A DNA stretch of 64,000 nucleotides from Anammoximicrobium sp964645045 (lineage in GTDB: Bacteria > Planctomycetota > Planctomycetia > Pirellulales > Pirellulaceae): NCBI GenBank assembly GCA_964645045.1, contig CAZXYZ010000014.1, positions 67,324-131,323 of the forward strand, given 5' to 3'. The position numbers were made by a program, and so were the translations under genes. Positions 51,688 through 61,089 of the stretch are shown here, piece by piece (within the stretch, counting starts at the first letter, position 1; the number at the start of each line of letters is the position of its first letter). Under the pieces are notes generated by a model, which did no database searches, had not been told where the DNA came from, and was given only the letters and a program-made list of their open reading frames with translations.

Positions 51688-54600
51688 CTAATCAGTTTGA
51701 CGCTGGAAACGAACCGCTGCGGTGTCCTCCGCCAGATCGGAGAGCAGGCCGTCGTTGTCGAACATCGCACGGTCCAATCCGGCAAGATCTTCTTCCGCGT
51801 CCGGCGTCCAGCGGGCGGCCTGGTTTGTCGGCCAGTTGCGAACGGCTGGCGACTCGATCGGACTTGCTCCCGGCAAAACGGTGTTTTGGACCGGATCGTT
51901 TGGGCTCCCTGCATCCCGCTCGACATCGACAGCGATCCGATTGGCGGTTGCTGCTGGAAATCCGAGCGCTCCAGCCGGAACCGTCGCATCGTTGAGCGGG
52001 CCCGCGACGGGCAGCGTTTCCGCAAGCAGTTCCGCTGCCTCGCCTTCGCCGGCGGCAAGTTGGCTTACCGCCAAGTAATTGATCACCAACAAGGCGTCGA
52101 ACGGAGCGCAGATGCCATCTCCGTTGACATCGTAGAATGGGTAAGATCCAGCAGGGCGGGGTGGCAGACGCGCGCTATCGGGGGGCGTGTTCAGGTAATT
52201 CACGATCAGCAACACATCTAAGGAGTTGACGGTCTGATCGCCATTCACGTCGTAACGATTAGCCAGGTTCTGCCAGCTCTCGAACGACGCCGCCGAGATA
52301 ATGATTCTAGCCGTGGTGACGTTGCCGTTGAGTTCCCGGTCGTCGACGAGCCTTGTGAACGCCCGCGCACTGTCTGCGGAGACGCTTCCCTGGGCCCGAA
52401 TGTCGATCTCGACCGTTCGATCCATCGAGTTGGAACTGCTGTTGGAGAACCTGATCCAGCGCAGTGCGGCGGCATATTCATCCACCGTGGCATTCCCGGC
52501 GAGGGTGAGTTGCGCGGTTCCGTTACCGGTCGTCGTGATTCCCGCAGGTAGCTTCGATTCATCCACACTGAGGCGATCACCCTCGGTCGCGTGGGTGATG
52601 GTTACCGATAGGTTCCGCAGTACGCGTTCCAAACTGTTGGCGAACTGTACGTCGGCGTCGGCGATCCGGACGGGGATACCCTGAAACGCCGCCGCGTAGC
52701 CGGTGCCCCGGACGCCGGAACTGTTGTCTGTATCCAGGTCAAGGAATGGCGCCCTGGCACGATCGGACTCGACGTTCAGCGGGCCGAAATCACCCAGACC
52801 AATCTCCCGCGGCGGTGGGCCTTGCAGGGGCCAGCGGCAAGTGGATTGGTCTCCCGCCGCTCCATTGGGGCAGCGCGCGTTGATATCCGAAGTCGGATCA
52901 AACAGGAGGTCGCTGTCGGGGATATACTGTTTGCCTGTGATTGTCTTAAGCCCGAGCAAGTCATCCAAGCGACCGGCATCCCCACGATCCACCGCCGCAT
53001 CGTAAAAGATGTCGCTATCGTAAGTCGAACCGCCAACCAGGTCGAACCGGAACGATTTTCCGGCGTTGGTGATCACGGTCAGGTGGTCACCTTGAGCAAA
53101 AGTGTGGGCCGGGTTGGTTTGGCTCTGCGCCCCAAACCAGTCGGGGTACTGCTCCAACACTTGATTGCCGTCCCGGATCGCGGGGTCATAAAACGCAACG
53201 AATGAAACCGTCTCGCCGCTGGCGACTTCGAGCGGCGAAACGAAAGGCACCAAGGTTCCGTCCAGCTGCTTCCGGTAGACCGTGACAAATTGCGCGGCCA
53301 CCGCAATCTGCGACGTGTCGATGTCTTTGCTGATGGCCGTAATCCGGAAAGCCGATCCGGTCGTATTGCTGACGCGGAAGGATTGCCAAGGGTCCAAAGC
53401 AGCCAGCAGAACGTTCCGGGATGCCGACGAGGCAAGGGAGAGGTGACCGTACTGGTCATCGGCAGGGCGGACCAATGGCGAGTACTCAAAGGAGCCGAAA
53501 TTCGGCGCCTCGGCAACCCCCGAATCGCCGCGCACCGACTCGCCCGCCTGCACGTCCACGAAGTATTCGTCGTCATCCCTCAGGCCCCTCGGATCCGGCC
53601 CCGGAAAACGCTGCACCAGAAACGTCCCGTCCGACACACCGCCCCGATCCACGCGGATCGTGTACGAGCCCGGCGGAAGATTCACAAAGACGTAGCTGCC
53701 GTCAGCGCCCGTAACGGCAAATGGCTCGGGCGGCTGGCTGGGATCCGCCGGGTCAAAGGCGTCGTAGAGATTGTTCCCGTTTAAATCGAGGAAGATCCGC
53801 CATCCCGCCCGCCCCGGTTCGCCCGTGTCCCAAGCCCCGTTCTGATTCACGTCGTGCCAGAGGTAGCCTTGGATCGATACCGTTCCTTCAGAATCCGGAG
53901 GCACTGGCTCAAAGAGGCCATTGAGGCGATAAACGCTCATCGGTGTAATGAACTGGATGACCTGGGGCTGATCCGGCGGCATCGGCAGCGTCACGGTGGC
54001 CGTGGCCGTCACAGGGGCCGTCTGGTCGCTGTCCGCCGTGGCCGTGTTGTCCTTCTTGCCGGCCGCGATGTCNNNNNNNNNNNNNNNNNNNNNNNNNNNN
54101 NNNNNNNNNNNNNNNNNNNNNNNNNNNNNNNNNNNNNNNNNNNNNNNNNNNNNNNNNNNNNNNNNNNNNNNNTGCCGTCCGTGAACGTGCCTGACTTTGC
54201 GAAGACCAACACCGGCACCGGCAGCGTCACCGTGGCCGTAGCCGTCACGGGGGTGATCTGGTCGCTGTCCGCCGTGGCCGTGTTGTCCTTCTTGCCGGCC
54301 GCGATGTCCGCCGCCGTGATCGCGTACGAACCCGTGCAGGTCTGCGAATCGCCCGGCGCCAGCGTCGGGATTGGATTTCCGCCGGGACACACGACTTGCA
54401 CATCCGGATCGGCCACGCTCACGTTCGTCAGCGGCCCGTTTCCGGCGTTGCTCACCGTCAACGTGTACTGGATCAGCTCCCCGGCATCGGCCCGGCCGTT
54501 TCCGTTGCCGTCCGTGAACGTGCCCGACTTTGCGAAGACCAACACCGGCACCGGCAGCGTCACCGTGGCCGTGGCCGTCACGGGGGCGGTCTGGTCGCTG

Positions 54601-57600
54601 TCCGCCGTCGCCGTGTTGTCCTTCTTGCGGGCCGCGATGTCCGCCGCCGTGATCGCGTACGAACCCGTGCAGGTCTGCGAATCGCCCGGCGCCAGCGTCG
54701 GGATTGGATTTCCGCCGGGACACACGACTTGCACATCCGGATCGGCCACGCTCACGTTCGTCAGCGGCCCGTTTCCGGCGTTGCTCACCGTCAACGTGTA
54801 CTGGATCAGCTCCCCGGCATCGGCCCGGCCGTTTCCGTTGCCGTCCGTGAACGTGCCCGACTTTGCGAAGACCAACACCGGCACCGGCAGCGTCACCGTG
54901 GCCGTGGCCGTCACGGGGGCGGTCTGGTCGCTGTCCGCCGTCGCCGTGTTGTCCTTCTTGCGGGCCGCGATGTCCGCCGCCGTGATCGCGTACGGACCCG
55001 TGCAGGTCTGCGAATCGCCCGGCGCCAGTGTCGGGATTGGATTTCCGCCCGGACACACGATCTGCACATCCGGGTCGGCCACGCTGACGTTCGTCAGCGG
55101 CACGTTTCCGGCGTTGCTCACCGTCAACGTGTACTGGATCAGTTCTCCGGCATCGGCCCGGCCGTTTCCGTTGCCGTCCGTGAACGTGCCTGACTTTGCG
55201 AAGACCAACACCGGCACCGGCAGCGTTACCGTGGCCGTGGCCGTCACGGGGGCGGTCTGGTCGCTGTCCGCCGTCGCCGTGTTGTCCTTCTTGCGGGCCG
55301 CGATGTCCGCCGCCGTGATCGCGTACGAACCCGTGCAGGTCTGCGAATCGCCCGGCGCCAGCGTCGGGATTGGATTTCCGCCCGGACACACGATCTGCAC
55401 ATCCGGGTCGGCCACGCGCGCGTTCGTCAGCGGCACGTTTCCGGCGTTGCTCACCGTGAACGTGTACTGGATCACCTCCCCGACATCCGCCCGGCCGTTC
55501 CCGTCCGTCGGCTCGGCCACCTCGTCGCCGTCGTCGTCGGTAAATGTCCCCGCCTTGGCAAGCGTCATTGCAGGCACAGCGCCATAGTAGAATGCGTCGT
55601 CGCTGTCGCTCACCGTCGCGTTACCACGAGAACCTCGCGCTGTCGCAACGTTCCGCTGTTGTCCAGGCTGCCAGACGCCCGTAGCGAAGGTAACGAAGCC
55701 GTCGCCGGCCGCCAGAGTCGACGGAGGAGGCGGCGTGAACCCAGTCACACTCGGGTCTGATAGGACGACGCCCGCCAAGTCGACAATGCCAGCGTTGACC
55801 ACGACGAACTTGAACTGCGGATCCGTGCCTTGGGTTACGCCCGGTCCTGGAGGGCTGTCGGCATCGTCCCAGGTCACTCCGCCGTCCAACGATACGTACT
55901 TTTCGACAGCGATCACCGGGCGGATGGCATTCCCAAAGTTGGGTGGTTGTGTGGCTTTCCAGCCGGCAACGACGGGTTGGTCCGTCGCAACTTCGACCGC
56001 GTGTGCGGTCGTGGGAACGGTTGGATAGCTCTGTATCCAGTCCGTTCCAGATACTTCGCGGATGAGGTACTTGCCCGGAGCGAGGCCGGCAAACCAGAAT
56101 GCCCCATGATGTTGACCGTCGTAAGCCGTCTGCTGGGTGCCGACCAACTGATCGACAGGTCCGAGTGCTTCATTTCCATCAACATCGAGATATAGCTCGA
56201 TGGTCCAGTTGTCCAGACCCTCATTTTCTTCGCTGTCCCATACGCCGTCGCCGTCATCATCTTTCCATTTGTAGCCCGAAATGTCCGGCCGGAAGTTGCC
56301 GAAGTTGGGCGACTCGGTCTGTTCCCAATGGCCTACGGTGGGCTGGCCCGCGACGACGGTCACCGAGTGCGCAAAGTCCGGATCGCCGGGAGAGGTCTGC
56401 TTCCAGCCTTCCGCGAGGACTTCGCGAATTGCGTAGGTGCCCAGCGGCAGCCGGTCGAACGAAAAGGCGCCTTCGCGTTGGCCCTGCGTTCCAGTCACCA
56501 CCCAGGGATCGCCCTCCGTCGGCGCTGTCGTGCCCCAGTACTGCAGGTTGTTCAGCCGCACGGAACCGTAGTCGACCGTGGCTTTGACGTAGGCGATCTC
56601 ATTGTCGCTGGAGGTCACGGTCAGGGTCTGCCAACTCGCGTTGGACTGGACCAGCGAACGTTCGCCGATGCGGTTATGGTTGCGGTCGAAGGCTTCCAGA
56701 ACGGTTCGAGCGTTGGGAGCGGGGCCCACGGCTGCGAAGTCCAACGAGACCGTATGCACACCCGGCTCGAACTCGACTCGCAGCACCCGGCCCAACTGCC
56801 AGATCTCTTCTCCGGCCGCCGTGCCCCACGCCAGCACCTTGCCGGCGGGCGCGGCCGGATTCGGCATTGCCCAGATCGGCGCACCGGTCGCTGACAACGA
56901 CAATGCGGCGATCCGCTGGGCATCGCGGACCTGTTTGCCGGCGGCGAACCCACTGGCATCGACCGCGCCGTAGAATGTCTGTGCTTCCTGCCCGGGATTG
57001 AAAGTCCCACTGCCGTCCGTATCGGCGTAGATGGTCCAGCCGTTCAGTCCGGGTTCGCCCTCGTCCCACACGGCGTTGTGATTCTCGTCCTGCCACTTGA
57101 AGCCGCAGACGGCTTGGGGCAGGGACGCGACCACCACGTCATCGATATACCATCCCTCGGGATCGACCAAGGGCACGTCGCCCGTGTCGAACGAGAACTG
57201 GACGACCACTTCGCGACCGGCAAACGGCGACAGGTCGGCCGTCGCCGTCAGCCAGCGGTTGCCGGTCTGCGGCAACGTGCCTGCGGCGCGGCTCAGGACG
57301 ACCTCCGTCTGCGGCCGCCCGGCGTCGTCCACGTACTGAATCCGCACCTCGACAAAGTCCACGTTCAACGGTTCGCGCGTGCCCAGCAGATAGCTGAAGC
57401 TCAGGGCCGTCGTGGCACACTCCGGGACTTGGATCGGCGGCGAGTTCAAAATCCCTTGATGGTCATAAGCCGTCAAGTAGGTCCCGCCGCCGGACGACGT
57501 CTCGAACTGGCCGTAATACCAGTTGCGGATTGGCGTGTGGTTGATCAACCTGTCGCTGCGGCGGCCCGTGGAGTAATGCCACATGCCCGGAATCGTGCCG

Positions 57601-58601
57601 CCCACGTTATCGGCCCAGTAGCCTCCGTTGCCTTGCTCAAAGTCCTGCTCGTGCTCGATTCGTAGCGTCAGCGACTCAGGATCGGGATAGAAGGCGACGT
57701 CCCCGGCGACGCCCCGCGTCGGCAGGTCCTGATCCACGCGGCGGATAAAGGCGCCTGTGTCCGGGTTGATTTCCATCAGCCCGCCGGTCGTTGCGTTCGA
57801 GGCCGTCTTGATGGGACCCACCAGGGTGATGATCTCGCCGCCTGCCGGGTCCGGAACGGTCCGCACGTCCAAGCCGACGACGCGTTCGGACAAACTGCGG
57901 ACGACGGGTTGCGTTTGCCAGTTCTGCGGATCGCCGACGTACAGCTTGGGATTGCCGTTGGCCGCATCCAGCCCCGTGACGTACAGCGTTCCATCTGGTC
58001 TAAACGCCAGCCCTTCGGCCCGGGCCAGTTGTGACAGCCAGACCGGTTCGTCGGGCACGGCGGTGGCTTGTCCCGTGCCCGGGTCGATCAGGTACAGCTT
58101 AATCTGGCCGGCGCCCGCCCCGGCCGGCTCGCCGATGCCGTACAACTGAAAGACGGCGCCTGGTCCGGCCGCCAGATCAAAGATGTTTAAGAGTTGAGCG
58201 CCGGCTCGGATCGTGACCGGCGGACGCACCGGCAGGCCCGTGGCGGAATCGAACTCGGCGACGCGACTTGCCGATCCGCCGCTGCTCGCACCAAACAGTC
58301 TGCCCGCGGGACCGAATGCCAGCCCCGAGACGCCTTCAACGGCTTCGAAGGAATTGTCCAGCAATGAAAACGGAGCGTGCCAGGGCGCAACGCTGCCCGA
58401 CACGGCATCGACCAGCATTAGCAGGCCCGGATTCGTGGAACTGCCGGACGAATCCGCAATCCCGGCGTACAAGAGATCGCCCGACAGCAAGTCCGCCGCC
58501 AACAGAGAACGCGTTTCCAGCGATTCGACAAGGAGCTGCCGGAACCGATGCCGACGGCGGCGTGCTTCGTTGGGACATGACGGCCGACGATACATGCTCA
58601 T
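51688..58601 (-). CDS. Surface protein 3: giant LEPR-XLL protein with SdrD, DUF11 and dockerin domains (interrupted by an assembly gap)
   Basis: This is one gene split by 100 N at 54073-54172; frames on the two sides agree only if the true gap length is 2 modulo 3. From the N-terminus it has the motif LLVESLETRSLLA and a propeller-like domain (about 35-330). A MAM/choice-of-anchor-like domain follows (DFEQGNGGYWADNVGG), then SdrD-type B domains (FKWQDENHNAVWDEGEPGLN; YKWKDDDGDGVWDSEENEG). Next come five DUF11-like units of 111 residues (AKSGTFTDGNGNGRADAGEL), of which the last spans the gap. The C-terminal part has another B domain (YLWHDVNQNGAWDTGEPGR), a cadherin-like region and two dockerin units (YDVNGDQTVNSLDVLLIVNY). 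About 2300 residues in all. An aggregation or matrix role is inferred. Confidence 0.8.
53980..55567 (-). repeat. 333-bp tandem repeats encoding DUF11-like domains
   Basis: GCGATGTC marks recur at 54301, 54634, 54967 and 55300, exactly 333 bp (111 codons) apart. Several units are almost identical at the DNA level. At least four units, and a fifth containing the gap, are present. A more diverged unit with an extra DEVAEPTDG insertion begins the array on the protein's N-terminal side. Confidence 0.95.
54073..54172. other. Assembly gap (100 N placeholder)
   Basis: Exactly 100 N. The marker GCGATGTC lies at 54065 and next at 54301, so 136 known bases plus the gap must equal a multiple of 333. The shortest solution is a gap of 197 bases, which also restores the reading frame. 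Confidence 0.95.
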
Positions 58602-58972
58602 GAAGATCCGCCTTCGACGTTGAACGCATCCCAGCGGCTCCCTCCGGCTTGACGCAAGTCCTCAGTTCATTGCCGTATCCGGCTTGGAACGGCGGGTTGC
58701 CTGTCTACAACTATAGGCCAGCCGGAAATTCAATTCCATTGGCAAGCTGCTTGAAAACGGTCTTTGCCGAGCAATCGTGACCTGCCGGGTTCGGCCTATG
58801 TCGGTTCCTGAGATTCCCTATGCCTGCGGAAGCTGGGGGAAACAGGCAAAGCGTATCGATCTTGCCGGTTTTCGCGGCGCTGCCGCTGGCAAACGCGTCC
58901 GGTTCTAGCGTTTATGCGGACGGAATGTCCGAGCAGCCGCCAGGGAATCCGTGAAAACGGTTTACGAGATCG

Positions 58973-59001
58973 TTGACGCTATAACACGCGCTGACTATAA
59001 C
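58973..59001 (+). promoter_or_regulatory. Sigma-70-type promoter of surface protein 4
   Basis: TTGACG (58973-58978), a 17-bp spacer and TATAAC (58996-59001) form the best promoter match in the window, about 220 bases before the ATG at 59221. The rest of the 620-base gap 58602-59220 shows no gene; the long leader is unexplained. Confidence 0.55.
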
Positions 59002-59220
59002 GGACGGTGGCTTCGATATCGTTGATGGATTAAGAGTATTCGCTCTTTCTCCTTTCCTGATTCATTTCGAGTCGCCGCGGAACGTCGCTCGGCGGCTATG
59101 ATCAACAGTTCAAGATCGCGGTGGGCGGTCATGCGTTTCGGACTCACAGGGAAGCGAGTTCCGTGGTGTTCACTTACGGATGGGGCGACCGGTGGTTCCA
59201 TTTCAAGCGAGGTTCGAGAT

Positions 59221-60801
59221 ATGTTTTGGCCCCTCCAACGAAATAAGAAAGTCAACGTTCGAAAGAACAGGGCCCGCCGCGCCAATCCGCGCCGGCTGCT
59301 GTTCGAAGGTCTGGAAAAACGAGAGGTTCTAGCGGCCGGCATCGTCGACGTGCAGGTCTTCCCAACCCTAGCGGCAGGCGAGTTGGATCTGATCGGCGAT
59401 CTGTCCAACAACGAAGTGCGGATCAGTCAGACGGTCAACGTCGGCGAGTACCGGATCGACGGTCTGAATGGGACCCTGCTGCAGGTCAACGGCGCCGGCG
59501 TCACCATGCCCAGCGTGACAGTCAACGGGATCACCGGAGATATTTCGGTGGACCTCGGCACAGGGAACGACACGCTCACGTTCGATAACACGTATGCCGC
59601 CGTCGGGCAGCAGTCGAACGTCCCCGGAGATCTCATCATCGAGAATGACGACGGCAGCAATGTCAACACGGTTTCCGACGCCATGATCAACGGGGATCTC
59701 CTGGTGAGCAAGGCCGTGGGCACCAGCGGCTATAGCGAGTTGCACATTGTCGACACCACGGTGATCGGCTTTACCATCGTGGACAACACCGGCGGTGGCA
59801 CTGGTGGTGACACCTGGACGGTGATCAACAACAGCTGGCTCCAGGGCAACGGCGGACCGGGAGCGGCCTTTGACCTGCGCAACGGCGATGGCAAGGACAT
59901 CATCGACGTGCAAGGGAATTCGCAATTCGGGATCGGGCCCTTTCCCTTGGGGCCTGTGATCGTGATCGACAACGCCGACGGTGGCAGCCGCACGACGTTC
60001 ACTGGTTCCGGAGCGGCCGCGGGGTTCGGGACGACGACAGTGTATGGCGACTTGACGATCACCAATGGAGCGAACTTGCCGGGGACGCTGGATACCGTGA
60101 CGTTCAACGGATCCAACGTGCTGGGTGACGTAGACATTGACAACGGCGTTGGCAACACGTCCGTGACTGTCACGAACAGCACACTGGGTAGTCACTTGGT
60201 CGCTCCGCCGTTTTCGCCGGTGATCGGTTCGGCCTTGGTGGTCGTGAACGATGCCGGCTTCGACCAGTTCTCGATGACGCAGTCCACGGCGCCGTGGGGC
60301 ATCAGGATCAATAATGATGTCAGCGGGAACAACGATGTGTGGGGCAGCGCGACGAACATCTTTGACAGTCAAGTCGGCACGAGCCCCTTCGGCCCGTGGA
60401 TTCCCGGCTTCCTCAACGCCGCACTGGTGATCCAGGGAGACAACGGCCGCGACATCGTCAACGTGAGCGCGACGCGGCTGGGCGGGACGCTGGACGCGAG
60501 ACTGTATGCGGGCAACAACGAGGCGAACCTCACTAACGGCTCGTCGATGCCCGCCCTGAGTTTTGTGACCGGAGCCGGAAACGACACGCTGCTGATCGAC
60601 GACGCAACCATTCTAGTGGCGATCTATGTGCGTCTCGGGTCCGGAGCGGATACCATGTTCGTGCGAAATGTGGATCCCGCAACGGAGTGGCCCAGCGCGC
60701 TGCTGGGATCGATTGATATCGATGGCGAGACCGGCGTGGATACGACCAACTTGAGTGCCCTGGCGCTTGGCGCGCTGGGCTTCGAGATCTTCGTGCCCTG
60801 A
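59221..60801 (+). CDS. Surface protein 4: LEPR-XLL protein with beta-helix-like repeats
   Basis: A 526-residue protein whose first 40 residues are basic and contain LLFEGLEKREVLA, a slightly degenerate form of the shared motif. The rest is rich in Asn/Asp/Thr/Gly with short repeating strands such as LGTGNDTLTFDNTY, DIDNGVGNTSVTVTNSTLGS and TGAGNDTLLIDDATI, typical of parallel beta-helix or beta-roll adhesins. No dockerin is seen. ATG 59221 is used because the motif then falls at the usual distance from the start. A strong terminator follows at 60830. Confidence 0.72.
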   Translation: MFWPLQRNKKVNVRKNRARRANPRRLLFEGLEKREVLAAGIVDVQVFPTLAAGELDLIGDLSNNEVRISQTVNVGEYRIDGLNGTLLQVNGAGVTMPSVTVNGITGDISVDLGTGNDTLTFDNTYAAVGQQSNVPGDLIIENDDGSNVNTVSDAMINGDLLVSKAVGTSGYSELHIVDTTVIGFTIVDNTGGGTGGDTWTVINNSWLQGNGGPGAAFDLRNGDGKDIIDVQGNSQFGIGPFPLGPVIVIDNADGGSRTTFTGSGAAAGFGTTTVYGDLTITNGANLPGTLDTVTFNGSNVLGDVDIDNGVGNTSVTVTNSTLGSHLVAPPFSPVIGSALVVVNDAGFDQFSMTQSTAPWGIRINNDVSGNNDVWGSATNIFDSQVGTSPFGPWIPGFLNAALVIQGDNGRDIVNVSATRLGGTLDARLYAGNNEANLTNGSSMPALSFVTGAGNDTLLIDDATILVAIYVRLGSGADTMFVRNVDPATEWPSALLGSIDIDGETGVDTTNLSALALGALGFEIFVP

Positions 60802-60829
60802 TCCGGCGTCCTGGATTCTGTGCTACGCA

Positions 60830-60865
60830 GGGGGCGCGGTGCAAAACGCACCGCCGCCCCTTTTT
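60830..60865 (+). terminator. Strong rho-independent terminator
   Basis: GGGGGCGCGGTGC (60830-60842), a five-base loop and GCACCGCCGCCCC (60848-60860) form a near-perfect stem, followed by TTTTT. It lies 28 bases after the stop codon of surface protein 4. The remaining 60866-61089 shows no gene. Confidence 0.9.
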
Positions 60866-61089
60866 GTTTGCGCTCGGAGCGGTCTCGCAATCGTTGCCGT
60901 GCGCAAGCCTTGCGCATTCCAATTCCTCGGTCCCAATCGGGACGTTCGGCACTCGATTCCGGCGCCTTGGCTGTGGAAACCTCCCGGGAACAACCAATTG
61001 CTTGCCGCCGTCGAAATGCCGTCCTAGCATGAATTTTGGGAAGGACTCGACTCGGTGTAATCTCAGGCTCTTTGGGAGGTAGCAACAAC

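Noticed and set aside
53980..55567. CRISPR-like regular repeats
   Set aside because: The repeat unit is 333 bp, fully coding and without unique spacers. No other array with 20-40 bp repeats and spacers was seen.
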